DNA of 64,000 nt from positions 245-64,244 of the forward strand of contig DEHZ01000010.1 of the NCBI GenBank assembly GCA_002352205.1. Direction: 5' to 3'. Source of the DNA: Flavobacterium sp. UBA2787. GTDB lineage: Bacteria; Bacteroidota; Bacteroidia; Flavobacteriales; Flavobacteriaceae. Positions 44,937-54,282 of this stretch are shown here, one piece after another. The notes under the pieces are model-generated. The model was given only the letters and a program-made list of their open reading frames with translations. It had not been told where the DNA came from and searched no databases. How positions within the stretch are numbered: position 1 is the stretch's first letter; every line of letters starts with the position of its first letter. The translations under genes were made by a program, and so were the position numbers.

Positions 44937-45965
44937 ATGAAAATTGCCATTCATAAAAGAATAGATAGTTATTCAGAAAGATGGGTAGAATACTGCGAAA
45001 AAAATAATATAAGTTATAAGCTTGTTAATGCTTATAGCTCTGATATAATTGCAGAAGTTGACGATTGTGACGTTTTTATGTGGAATCATGCTCAACATTT
45101 ACACAAAGATGCATTAACCGCTAAAAATGTTATTTTTTCTTTAGAACATGCAGGAATTACTGTATTTCCTAATTTTAAAACGACTTGGCATTTTGATGAT
45201 AAAGTCGCTCAAAAATATTTATTAGAAGCGATTAAAGCTCCAATGGTAGCGAGCTATGTATTTTATGATGAAATAGAAGCCTTAAATTGGCTTAAAGAAC
45301 AGAAGTATCCGGTTGTTTTTAAACTTAAGCGGGGAGCAGGCTCATCTAACGTTCGTTTGTTACATAGTTTTAAAGAATCTAAAAGTGTCGTAAAGAGAGC
45401 ATTTAAAAATGGGTTTGAGCCGTTTAAGGAGTCTAGATTAACGCTTTTAAACTATAGAATTAAAAATTTTAAAGATGGACAAGGAAATTTTTTAGGACTA
45501 TTAAAGGCTTTTTACAGATTTGTATTTCCAAAGTTTGGACAGTTAGGAGAATTGCATCAACGTGAAAAGGGATACGTTTACTTTCAGGATTTTATTCCAA
45601 ATAATTTATTTGATATTCGTGTGGTAGTGGTAGGTAATAAAGCATTTGCACTTAAACGCCTTGTAAGAGAGAATGATTTTAGAGCATCAGGAAGTGGAAA
45701 AATAGTTTATGATAAAAACCAAATTGATTTACGTTGTATCAAAATTGCTTTTGAAATTAACAATAAACTTGAAACACAAAGTATTGCTTATGATTTTGTA
45801 TTTGATAAAGATAATAATCCTTTAATTATTGAGATTTCCTATGGATATTCTATTTCAGCTTATGACTACTGTGAAGGGTTTTGGGACGAAAATTTGAATT
45901 GGCATAACGAAAAAGTCACTCCACAGCATTGGATTATTGAAGATTTGATAAAAAGTTTAAAATAA
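44937..45965 (+). CDS. ATP-grasp domain protein in capsule locus
   Basis: The 342-residue protein has an ATP-grasp fold. The nucleotide loop FKLKRGAGSSNVRLL lies near residues 130-145, and the metal-binding end is in YDFVFDKDNNPLIIEISYGYS. A central block FQDFIPNNLFDIRVVVVGNKAFALKRLVREN fits the family of RimK/carboxylate-amine ligases. In a locus rich in uronic acids the likely job is joining an amino acid or amine to a carboxylate, but the substrate is inference. It follows a 98-bp gap and is more AT-rich than its neighbours, so it may have been inserted later. Confidence 0.8.
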   Translation: MKIAIHKRIDSYSERWVEYCEKNNISYKLVNAYSSDIIAEVDDCDVFMWNHAQHLHKDALTAKNVIFSLEHAGITVFPNFKTTWHFDDKVAQKYLLEAIKAPMVASYVFYDEIEALNWLKEQKYPVVFKLKRGAGSSNVRLLHSFKESKSVVKRAFKNGFEPFKESRLTLLNYRIKNFKDGQGNFLGLLKAFYRFVFPKFGQLGELHQREKGYVYFQDFIPNNLFDIRVVVVGNKAFALKRLVRENDFRASGSGKIVYDKNQIDLRCIKIAFEINNKLETQSIAYDFVFDKDNNPLIIEISYGYSISAYDYCEGFWDENLNWHNEKVTPQHWIIEDLIKSLK

Positions 45966-45970
45966 TAATT

Positions 45971-46567
45971 ATGAAAGTTTTTAACTATCTAAGGGCATTG
46001 TGGGGGTATTGGATAAAGTTCCGGTTTAGAAAAAAACTTGCTAAAATGCCCATTCAATTGGGGGAAAGGGTTCTTTTTAAAAAAGAGCCTATTATTCAAT
46101 TACATCCAAAAGCAAAATTAATTATTGGCGATAACACTACTATAAATTCTGATAATTATGGTTATCATGTTAACATGTTCTCACAATGTAAGTTAATGGC
46201 TGATAGGGAAGATGCTATTATTACAATTGGTAGTAACACCCGAATACATGGATCTGCTATTCATGCTTATAAGAGCATAAGTATTGGAGATAATTGTTTG
46301 ATAGCTGCCAATTGCCAAATTATAGATTGTAATGGTCATGATTTATCTTTTGATAATGTTGACAATCGAATTAACACACACGGCCATGCTAAAGCGGTTG
46401 TTATTGAAAATTCTGTATGGCTGGGAACTGGCGTTGTAGTGCTTCCCGGAGTAACTATAGGGAGGGGTTCTGTTATATCAGCCAATAGTGTTGTAAATTG
46501 TGATGTTCCACCAATGTGTGTTGCCGGGGGCAATCCATTGCAAATTATTAAGCAAATAAAACCATGA
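45971..46567 (+). CDS. Hexapeptide-repeat acyltransferase (WbbJ-like)
   Basis: This 198-residue transferase has the beta-helix pattern (ITIGSNTRIHGSAIHAYKSISIGDNCLIAANC), followed by a catalytic-type histidine region IIDCNGHDL and the C-terminal coils VWLGTGVVVLPGVTIGRGSVISANSVV. The N-terminal 40 residues are basic and probably bind the membrane surface. It lies 5 bp after the ATP-grasp gene and its end overlaps the next gene by 4 bp. O-acetylation of a sugar is the likely role. Confidence 0.88.
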   Translation: MKVFNYLRALWGYWIKFRFRKKLAKMPIQLGERVLFKKEPIIQLHPKAKLIIGDNTTINSDNYGYHVNMFSQCKLMADREDAIITIGSNTRIHGSAIHAYKSISIGDNCLIAANCQIIDCNGHDLSFDNVDNRINTHGHAKAVVIENSVWLGTGVVVLPGVTIGRGSVISANSVVNCDVPPMCVAGGNPLQIIKQIKP

Positions 46568-47760
46568 TGAGTACTGCAATAATTTTGTTTTTATTAGTTC
46601 TGTTTTTTTGTCTTTTTATTCCGGACTTTTTTGTGAGTTTTAAAACTTGGTTTTCAAGGATTAAGATTGGCCAATGGAAAAACAAAGAGTCATGGAAGAT
46701 GGCTGTTCAAAACTGTTCTATAAAATGGTTGAAAAGTACTCCTACAATAAAGCTTACGGATAATCACCGATTGATTATAATTGATATTCTTCGCGGTAAC
46801 TATAAACGAGACGCCATTCAATATTGGCAGGAGGCGGCATTAGTTTTAGGGTTGTCTGCTCAGTATCAGCAAACAAAAGATGAGAAGATAAAAATAGAAA
46901 TACAACGGCTTATTGACCGTAAAATAAAACCCGATGGCAATTGGGTAAACCCTATCTTGGAAAGTGACGGTGTTATTTTAGGTTATGCTTTTATTCAGTT
47001 AACATGGATTGACCACCAAAAATTAAAGCCGGCTTATGATGCGTTATGGAATCTCATTCAAAATCTTAAAGGAGACGATAGTACGGTTGCTTATAAAAAG
47101 CAAAGTAAAAAATACCGATTTGTTGATACCATAGGTTTTATTTGTCCTTTTTTGGTAGAATACGGTCAAATGTATAATAATAGTGAGGCTTTAAATTTAG
47201 GCATTAAACAGATAGAAGAATTTAATACTCATGCCATGCTGGGTGATTTATTTATTCCATGTCATACCTATATAAACAAGACCAAACTTCCTGTTGGTTT
47301 GTTCGGATGGGGAAGAGGATTAGGCTGGTATGCTATTGGCTTAATTGATGCTTGGAGAGCTTTAAGCAATACTCATCCCAAAAAACAGGAAATGACACAA
47401 TGGGTGGAGCAATTTGCCCGTATGGCGATGCAATATCAACGTGAAAACGGAAGTTGGGGTTGGATTATAATGCAGGATAGTACCCGAAGTGATTCTTCAA
47501 CTACGGCGACATTAGCTTGGTTTTTAACAAATGCTGCTGGTATTCCGTCAATACAAAACGAATGCAAACAAGCCACTGAAAAAGCACTTCACTACCTTAT
47601 GAAAGTAACCCGCCGTGATGGAGCCATCGATTTTTCGCAAGGCGATACGAAAGCCATAGGAGTGCATTCACAAGAATTTGATATTTTACCGTTTACGCAG
47701 GGGTTTGCCTTGCGGAGTGTGGTTGAAGGTAATGATAAATCAATTCTTCAAATCAAATAA
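46564..47760 (+). CDS. Glycoside hydrolase family 88/105-like, membrane-anchored
   Basis: The 398-residue protein has an N-terminal membrane helix (residues 4-25) and then an alpha/alpha barrel. Motifs VDTIGFICPFLVEYG (likely catalytic Asp) and GLFGWGRGLGWYAIGLIDAW match the unsaturated-uronyl and rhamnogalacturonyl hydrolase group (GH88/GH105). Such enzymes normally act on the unsaturated uronic acid left by a lyase, so a capsule locus is an unexpected place. It may trim or turn over a uronic acid-containing polymer. It overlaps the previous gene by 4 bp (ATGA). Two ATGs lie side by side at 46564 and 46567. Confidence 0.78.
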   Translation: MMSTAIILFLLVLFFCLFIPDFFVSFKTWFSRIKIGQWKNKESWKMAVQNCSIKWLKSTPTIKLTDNHRLIIIDILRGNYKRDAIQYWQEAALVLGLSAQYQQTKDEKIKIEIQRLIDRKIKPDGNWVNPILESDGVILGYAFIQLTWIDHQKLKPAYDALWNLIQNLKGDDSTVAYKKQSKKYRFVDTIGFICPFLVEYGQMYNNSEALNLGIKQIEEFNTHAMLGDLFIPCHTYINKTKLPVGLFGWGRGLGWYAIGLIDAWRALSNTHPKKQEMTQWVEQFARMAMQYQRENGSWGWIIMQDSTRSDSSTTATLAWFLTNAAGIPSIQNECKQATEKALHYLMKVTRRDGAIDFSQGDTKAIGVHSQEFDILPFTQGFALRSVVEGNDKSILQIK

Positions 47761-47821
47761 TAATTTAAAATTCAAAAGTTTATATTTGCTTCCAGATTTA
47801 ACGCAGGATTAGTAAAAATAA

Positions 47822-49372
47822 ATGAACAACAATTCCCGAATCAGTAATTCCGTAAAAAACATATCCTTTGGATTACTCACGCAAGTAGTGCAGATGATTT
47901 TGGGGTTCGTAAGTCGTACCATTTTCATACAATACTTAGCCATTGAATATTTAGGGGTAAATGGGTTGTTTTCTAGCATATTAACGCTTCTTTCGTTGGC
48001 TGAATTGGGTATAACCAGTGCCATTCTTTATGCACTATTCAAACCATTAGCCGATAAAAACGAAGCACAAATTGCTGCATTAATTCGATTCTTCAAAAAG
48101 ATTTACCTTATTATTGCGGGAGTGGTTGCCGGATTAGGCTTACTAGTTTTGCCATTTCTTTCTCAAATTGTAGATAACCCACCACAACAACTTGCAGCTG
48201 ATTTACATTTAATTTATTTACTTTTTTTATTCAATACTGTTGCTTCGTATTTCTTTTACTATAAAATAAGTTTATTTCATGCTGATCAAAAGAGTTATGT
48301 AATAGCCAAAAGGAATATTGTTGTTTTTATTATTCAAAATAGTTTACAAATCTTATCGTTAGTTGTCTTCCAAAATTTCTTACTATACCTATCAATTCAA
48401 TTAATTTGTCAGCTAGGCGGAAATTTATATTTATCACAACTTGTCAAAAAATATTATCCTTTTTTAGCTCTTTACAAAAACGAAGAAGTAGAAACAACGG
48501 TTAAGGCAAAAATATTTTCCAATTTAAAATCTACCGCCATAGTAAAAGTGGGAGGATTATTAGTAAACAATACCAGTAATATAGTTTTAAACTACTTTTC
48601 CGGACTTAAAGCAGTAGGGCTTTTATCAAATTATACCTTATTAATTGGTTTAGCTTCTGGTTTAATTATGCAAGTTTTTTCAGGTCTTACCGGTAGTATA
48701 GCTAATGTAAATGTGAAAGAAACAATTGAAAAAAAACGAGAAGTTTTTTTTATCGTAAACTTTGCAAATTTTTGGATATTTGGTATGGCAACCACACTTA
48801 TCATTTTATTGGTTAATGATTTTATTACTGTTTGGATTGGTAATGAGTACACTCTTTCACTTCCAGTGGTAGGTGTGTTAGCACTGAATTTTTACATGGT
48901 GGGAATGCAAAATGCTGTCTGGACCTTTAAATCTACTTTTGGTTTATTTAAAGAAGGGCGTTGGTTTATTTTAGGAACTGCAATCATTAATGTAATATTA
49001 TCTTTTATTTTAGGAAACTACTATGGCTTATTCGGAATTTTAATTTCAATGGCCATCGCAAGAGCAGTAACAAATGCTTGGTATGATCCGTATGTAGTGT
49101 TTTCGAAAGCATTAGAACTTAATCCAAAATTATACTTCACAAAATACATTTCATACATAGCGGTACTTCTACTCGTTTTAGTCCTATTATTCGGATTATT
49201 TTATTTAATTCCGTTATCAGGTTGGTTAGGGTTGGTAATTAAACTATTTTTGTCGTTGCTAATTTTTAACGGAGTTCTTTATGTTTTTTATCGAAAATCA
49301 ATTGAACTACATTATATTTTAAACGTTGTTACCGGAATGATTGTTAATTTAAAAGCCAAAATTAAAAAGTAA
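47822..49372 (+). CDS. wzx: Repeat-unit flippase (Wzx-like)
   Basis: The 516-residue MOP/polysaccharide-transport family protein has about 12-14 membrane helices. The N-terminal block RISNSVKNISFGLLTQVVQMILGFVSRTIFIQYL is typical of capsule flippases in Bacteroidota and Firmicutes. It moves lipid-linked repeat units across the inner membrane, for the polymerase at 51699. It follows a 61-bp gap and overlaps the next gene by 1 bp. Confidence 0.92.
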   Translation: MNNNSRISNSVKNISFGLLTQVVQMILGFVSRTIFIQYLAIEYLGVNGLFSSILTLLSLAELGITSAILYALFKPLADKNEAQIAALIRFFKKIYLIIAGVVAGLGLLVLPFLSQIVDNPPQQLAADLHLIYLLFLFNTVASYFFYYKISLFHADQKSYVIAKRNIVVFIIQNSLQILSLVVFQNFLLYLSIQLICQLGGNLYLSQLVKKYYPFLALYKNEEVETTVKAKIFSNLKSTAIVKVGGLLVNNTSNIVLNYFSGLKAVGLLSNYTLLIGLASGLIMQVFSGLTGSIANVNVKETIEKKREVFFIVNFANFWIFGMATTLIILLVNDFITVWIGNEYTLSLPVVGVLALNFYMVGMQNAVWTFKSTFGLFKEGRWFILGTAIINVILSFILGNYYGLFGILISMAIARAVTNAWYDPYVVFSKALELNPKLYFTKYISYIAVLLLVLVLLFGLFYLIPLSGWLGLVIKLFLSLLIFNGVLYVFYRKSIELHYILNVVTGMIVNLKAKIKK

Positions 49373-50475
49373 TGCTCCAAAATTCTAAAATAAAACTTCT
49401 TTACATTACCAACGGCATTAAAGATCCGGCAGGACTCGAACGGGTTTTGTCAGTAAAAGCATCCTATTTGGCTGATGAATTAGCGTATGAAGTGCATATT
49501 TTAACCTTAAACAATAACGGAGCTGTTCCTTTTTATACGTTTAGTAAAAAAATAATTCATCATGATATTATTGTAGGCAGAAACCCAATTCACTATTTCA
49601 AAAGTTACCTTGGCGGATTAAAATCAAAAATAAAAACCATTCAACCTGACATTATTTTAGTTTGTGATGATGGTTTAAAAGGATTTTTTCTACCGCTTTT
49701 ACTTCAAAAACCGTGTCCGATGTTTTATGAACGTCATGTTTCCAAAGTCGTTGAGTTAGGTGAAAAACCATCATTTCTAAAAAAAGTAAAAGTAGGAGCC
49801 AAGTTTTATTTAATGAAACAACTCGGCAAAACCTTTGACAAATTTATCGTATTGACACCTGATAATACCAAAGAGTGGCCAATGCATAATGTGATGGTGA
49901 TTCCTAATCCCCTATCTTTTTATCCCACGGACTCTTCTACGCTAACCCAAAAAAAAGTAATTGCAGTGGGCAAGCATAGTTTGCAAAAAGGCTATGATCG
50001 ATTGTTGCAAAGTTGGGTCACCGTACAAAAAGCCCATCCCGATTGGCAATTGGAAATTTACGGTAAAATTGATGAGAAATATCGACTTGCTGACCTTTCC
50101 CGCACATTACAAGTAGATAAAACAGTCACTTTTTTTCCGCCGGTAGCAGACATTCAGTCCAAATACCTCGATAGCTCTATTTTTGTTTTGTCGTCTCGAT
50201 TTGAAGGTTTTGGTATGGTTCTGATTGAAGCGATGGCTTGTGGTGTTCCTTGTGTTACCTTTGATTGCCCGTATGGCCCGGCTGATATTGTAACGCATCA
50301 ACAAGATGGCATAGTAGTTCCCAATGATGCAATCCAACCTTTTGCCAATGCTATTAGTCAACTCATAGAAGATGAAGAACAACGTATGGTAATGGGAAAA
50401 GCAGCTAAACAAAATGTGAAACGCTATTTGCCTGAGGTCGTTATGCCCCAGTGGGATGCACTTTTTAAAGATTAA
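49372..50475 (+). CDS. Family 4 glycosyltransferase
   Basis: This GT-B enzyme has 367 residues. The N-domain starts KIKLLYITNGIKDPAGLERVLS; the C-domain has AVGKHSLQKGYDRLLQSW and the EX7E motif in SSRFEGFGMVLIEAMACGVP. The layout resembles galactosyl- and N-acetylhexosaminyl-transferases of the amylovoran/capsule type, but donor and acceptor are not clear. It begins inside the wzx stop (1-bp overlap). Confidence 0.92.
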   Translation: MLQNSKIKLLYITNGIKDPAGLERVLSVKASYLADELAYEVHILTLNNNGAVPFYTFSKKIIHHDIIVGRNPIHYFKSYLGGLKSKIKTIQPDIILVCDDGLKGFFLPLLLQKPCPMFYERHVSKVVELGEKPSFLKKVKVGAKFYLMKQLGKTFDKFIVLTPDNTKEWPMHNVMVIPNPLSFYPTDSSTLTQKKVIAVGKHSLQKGYDRLLQSWVTVQKAHPDWQLEIYGKIDEKYRLADLSRTLQVDKTVTFFPPVADIQSKYLDSSIFVLSSRFEGFGMVLIEAMACGVPCVTFDCPYGPADIVTHQQDGIVVPNDAIQPFANAISQLIEDEEQRMVMGKAAKQNVKRYLPEVVMPQWDALFKD

Positions 50476-50480
50476 AACAA

Positions 50481-51689
50481 ATGAAAAATATTTTGTTGAT
50501 TATGCCTTATGGCAGTGTTGGAGGAATGGAGCGATTAGCCTTAACTTTTTATGATTATTACAAAAGTATTGGTTATACGGTGAAAGCAGTTAAAATAATT
50601 AAATTACCCACAGATATTATTAATTTTGGTGAAGATGAATTGTTTATGAGCAGGCTTGATTTTGCTCAAATGACAAAGTATAATAGAGCATTATTTTATC
50701 TTAAAGCACCCATTTTACTTAGAAAAATAATAAAGGCAAATAAAATTACTCATTCTATTGCTTTTGGCGACATGGCCAATATGTTTTCATCTTTAACTTT
50801 TACAAACGAATTTAAAATCGCCAGTATTCATGCTCTCAAAAGTGTTGAATTTTCAAACAAAACATATTTAAATAAGCTTTTTAAGCTTGGATTCAAATCT
50901 TCTTACTTTTACTTTGATAAAGTGGTTTGTATTAGTAAAGCGATAAAAAAAGATTTGATTGAAAACTGTGAATTTAAGTTTAAGAATAAATTAGAAGTAA
51001 TTTACAATCCTCACAATATAAATCTAATTCTGGATAAAAGCACAGAAGAAATTGATGATCATGAATTAATTTATTTTAGAAATAAAACTATTTTATTTCT
51101 TGGCCGTTTATCTTTGCAAAAAGCTCCATGGCATTTAATAAAGGCGTTTTCATTATTAGCAACTAAAAATAAAGACATCTCTTTACTTTTTGTTGGAGAT
51201 GGTGATCCTTTGGTTGAAAACTATTGCAAAGAATTAATTCATAATTATGCATTAGATGAACGAGTAGTTTTTTTAGGAAGAAAAGCCAATCCTTATAAGT
51301 ACCTTACCAAGGCTACTGTTTTAGCTTTATCATCTCATTATGAAGGAACACCCAATGTTATTGTAGAATCGATTGCTTTAGGAGTTCCCATGGTTGTTTC
51401 TAATTGCACAGACGGTATAATAGAATTGATGTCTAATAAAGATTTTTCGGGAGGTGATGAGTTAATTTATACTGAAAGTGGAATCATCACACCTAATTTT
51501 TTTGAAGGTTCATTGGGGTTACCAAGTACCTATGATATAACTAAAAAGGAAGTTGTCTTTAGTAATTCATTATTGGAAGTATTGACTAATGAAAATTATA
51601 AAATCATTTTAAATCAAAATAAATCTGATTTATTAAGTAAATTTGATTTGAAGAAAGTGTCAGAGAATTATTTACAAGAAATTGATTAA
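50481..51689 (+). CDS. Family 4 glycosyltransferase
   Basis: This 402-residue GT-B enzyme begins NILLIMPYGSVGGMERLALTFYDYY; the C-domain has FLGRLSLQKAPWHLIKAF and the EX7E motif in SSHYEGTPNVIVESIALGVP. It lies 5 bp after the previous transferase gene and 9 bp before the polymerase. It is more AT-rich than its neighbour. Donor and acceptor are unknown. Confidence 0.92.
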   Translation: MKNILLIMPYGSVGGMERLALTFYDYYKSIGYTVKAVKIIKLPTDIINFGEDELFMSRLDFAQMTKYNRALFYLKAPILLRKIIKANKITHSIAFGDMANMFSSLTFTNEFKIASIHALKSVEFSNKTYLNKLFKLGFKSSYFYFDKVVCISKAIKKDLIENCEFKFKNKLEVIYNPHNINLILDKSTEEIDDHELIYFRNKTILFLGRLSLQKAPWHLIKAFSLLATKNKDISLLFVGDGDPLVENYCKELIHNYALDERVVFLGRKANPYKYLTKATVLALSSHYEGTPNVIVESIALGVPMVVSNCTDGIIELMSNKDFSGGDELIYTESGIITPNFFEGSLGLPSTYDITKKEVVFSNSLLEVLTNENYKIILNQNKSDLLSKFDLKKVSENYLQEID

Positions 51690-51698
51690 AAAATTGAA

Positions 51699-52802
51699 TT
51701 GAATACAATTATACCATTAGAATATTATTCTTCTCTCTATTACAATATTTTATTGTTAATAGTTTTACTTGTTTTTATACAATCCAATAACACTGAGATT
51801 TTTGATAAAAATAACTTAAGTAGTAAAAATAGTCTTGGAAACTTTTTTCTTTGGCTAATTGTTTTATACATGGGTACTCGACCTATCAGTTTTACCTTTG
51901 CAGACATGGCTGTGTATGCCTTAGAATTTAAAGACTATGCCAACGGAGCACCTTTAAATACTAATAAAGAGATTTTTTTTGGAACATTTATGAAGTTTTG
52001 TTCGGGTATCATGACTGCTGAAATGTTCTTCTTACTCTGTGCTTTTTTATATGTGATTCCGCTCTATTTGGCTTCTAAAAAAATATTTAAAGAATACTGG
52101 TTTTACTCTTTTTTTATTTTAGTTATTTCTTTCTCATTTTGGGCCTATGGCACCAACGGAATTCGTAATGGTTTGGCTACCAGTATTTTTATTTATGCTC
52201 TTTCTAGAGACAAAAAGGCAGCTACTATAGCTTTTATCGCTCTTTCGGTATCAATTCATACTTCGTTGATTATACCTACTATTGCCTATACAATTTCATT
52301 ATTTTATAAAAATTTGAAAACGTATTTGTTAGCGTGGTTTGTTGCCATTCCTTTATCGCTGGCACTTGGGGGGTTTTGGGAAAATTTCTTTTTAAATCTA
52401 GGTTTTATAGAGCAAGATCGCGTAATCGGTTATTTTTCAGACGATGATGCTTATTTAGATAAAATTGTAGAAATTAAAGTTGGTTTTCGTTGGGATTTTC
52501 TACTCTATAGTGCCATTGGAGTATTTGCAGGTTATTATTACATCTATAAAAAACATTTTGAAGATGTTTTCTATAACCGTTTATTCGCCATTTATCTGAT
52601 GTGTAATGCTCTTTGGATATTAGTTATTAGAGCTAATTTCTCCAATCGATTTGCCTATTTGTCATGGTTTTTATTAGGTTTGCTAGTCATTTATCCGCTA
52701 CTGAAAGTATCAATGTTTAAAAAACAACATTTGTTGATTGGAAAAATTCTATTTATTTATTTTATGTTCACTTATGTTTTAAATTTTGTGTTAGGCAAAT
52801 AA
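51699..52802 (+). CDS. wzy: EpsG-type polysaccharide polymerase (Wzy-like), TTG start
   Basis: The 367-residue membrane protein has about ten helices and fits the EpsG family of repeat-unit polymerases. The GTRPISFTFADMAVYALEF region near residue 58 resembles its conserved first loop, and YGTNGIRNGLATSIFIYAL near residue 150 is the family's signature. The only sensible start is the TTG at 51699; the next in-frame Met is past residue 55 and would lose the first helix. It should join repeat units flipped by Wzx, with length set by Wzc. Confidence 0.83.
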   Translation: MNTIIPLEYYSSLYYNILLLIVLLVFIQSNNTEIFDKNNLSSKNSLGNFFLWLIVLYMGTRPISFTFADMAVYALEFKDYANGAPLNTNKEIFFGTFMKFCSGIMTAEMFFLLCAFLYVIPLYLASKKIFKEYWFYSFFILVISFSFWAYGTNGIRNGLATSIFIYALSRDKKAATIAFIALSVSIHTSLIIPTIAYTISLFYKNLKTYLLAWFVAIPLSLALGGFWENFFLNLGFIEQDRVIGYFSDDDAYLDKIVEIKVGFRWDFLLYSAIGVFAGYYYIYKKHFEDVFYNRLFAIYLMCNALWILVIRANFSNRFAYLSWFLLGLLVIYPLLKVSMFKKQHLLIGKILFIYFMFTYVLNFVLGK

Positions 52803-52807
52803 AAATT

Positions 52808-53701
52808 ATGAAAAGTATTACTGTATTTACACCGACTTACAATAGAGCCTATTGCTTACATCAATTGTATGAGAGTTTAGTTAACCAAACTAACAAAGAT
52901 TTTATTTGGTTGGTTATCGATGATGGTTCTATAGATAATACAAAAGAATTAATTGATGCTTGGCAAAAGGAAAATAAAATTGACATTGAATACATTTATA
53001 AAGAGAATGGAGGTATGCACACAGGACATAATGTTGCTTATGCTCATATTACTACTGAGTTAAATGTTTGTATTGATTCAGACGATTTTCTTCCGTCGGA
53101 TTCTATTGATATTATATTGAACTATTGGAAGGAAAATAAAAGTGAAAGTTTGGCAGGAATGATTGGGTTAGACGCTTTTAAAAACGGAGAAATTGTAGGC
53201 ACACCTTTTCCGCCCGATATGAAAGAATGTAAATATTTTGAATTGAAATCTAGGTATAATGTAGTAGGTGATAAAAAGTTTGTTTATCGTACTGATGTGA
53301 TAAAAAAATACCCAGAATACCCTGTTTTTTCTGATGAGCGTTTTGTTCCGCTCGGATATAAATACCTTTTAATTGATCAAGATTATAATCTTGGTGTGAT
53401 ACACAACGTTTTGTGCATTGTCGAATATATGCCAGATGGATCAAGTAAAAATATTTTTAAACAGTATAGAAAAAATCCAAAAGGTTTTGCATTTGAACGA
53501 AAAATAAGAATGAAATATTCTTCTACTTTAAAAGAACGTTTTATGAATTCAATACATTATGTTTCATGTTCTATTTTTATTAAAAACGCCTCATTTCTGA
53601 GTGATTCAACAAATAAATTGCTTACTTTTTTTGCAATTCCATTTGGAATAGCTTTACATTTGTATGTTCGTTATACTACCAAAACGGGTGTTATGAAATA
53701 A
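52808..53701 (+). CDS. Family 2 glycosyltransferase
   Basis: This GT-A transferase has 297 residues. It starts KSITVFTPTYNRAYCLHQLYESL, with DDGSIDNT for nucleotide binding and CIDSDDFL as the metal-binding DXD near residue 93. The KENGGMHTGHNVAY block is typical of one capsule-associated GT2 group. It lies 5 bp after the polymerase and 2 bp before the next acyltransferase gene. Donor unknown. Confidence 0.9.
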   Translation: MKSITVFTPTYNRAYCLHQLYESLVNQTNKDFIWLVIDDGSIDNTKELIDAWQKENKIDIEYIYKENGGMHTGHNVAYAHITTELNVCIDSDDFLPSDSIDIILNYWKENKSESLAGMIGLDAFKNGEIVGTPFPPDMKECKYFELKSRYNVVGDKKFVYRTDVIKKYPEYPVFSDERFVPLGYKYLLIDQDYNLGVIHNVLCIVEYMPDGSSKNIFKQYRKNPKGFAFERKIRMKYSSTLKERFMNSIHYVSCSIFIKNASFLSDSTNKLLTFFAIPFGIALHLYVRYTTKTGVMK

Positions 53702-53703
53702 TT

Positions 53704-54282
53704 ATGGCAGAATCAGGAAGAGATAAGTTTAGAAAATTCAATCGAATAATTAATTTTTTATCAGCCTTTTTTTCGCTGTTACCCCGCTTTATTCTTCGCT
53801 TTTTATTTACTTTTTTTAGAAATATGAATGGTAAAAGCGGATTGTTGATAAGGTATTTATTGCTTCGTAATCTAGCTAAATCGTGCGGTGATAATGTTTC
53901 TATTCAACCTAATGTTTTTCTTTTCAATATTCATTTAATTAAATTTGGAAATAATGTTAGCATCCATCCCATGTGTTACATAGATGGTGCCGGAGAAATT
54001 GAAATCGGAAATGATGTTTCTATTGCTCATTCTTCATCCATTTTATCCACTAATCATACTTGGAACGATGTGACAGTTCCCATAAAATACAACAAAGAAA
54101 CATTCAGTAAAGTTACCATTGAAAATGATGTTTGGATTGGATGTGGATGTAGAATTTTAGCCGGAGTAACACTACATCAACGTTCCGTTATTGCAGCAGG
54201 TGCAGTAGTAACAACAAATGTTGAGTCACATAGTGTTTATGGAGGAATTCCTGCAAAATTAATCAAGAAAATAAATGAGTAA
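53704..54282 (+). CDS. Hexapeptide-repeat acyltransferase
   Basis: This 192-residue beta-helix acyltransferase has repeats in FGNNVSIHPMCYIDGAGEIEIGNDVSIAHSSSIL, a catalytic-type histidine in STNHTW, and the terminal coil VWIGCGCRILAGVTLHQRSVIAAGAVV. A hydrophobic basic N-terminus (residues 10-40) may attach it to the membrane. It is the third such enzyme in the locus and overlaps the next gene by 8 bp. Confidence 0.88.
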   Translation: MAESGRDKFRKFNRIINFLSAFFSLLPRFILRFLFTFFRNMNGKSGLLIRYLLLRNLAKSCGDNVSIQPNVFLFNIHLIKFGNNVSIHPMCYIDGAGEIEIGNDVSIAHSSSILSTNHTWNDVTVPIKYNKETFSKVTIENDVWIGCGCRILAGVTLHQRSVIAAGAVVTTNVESHSVYGGIPAKLIKKINE

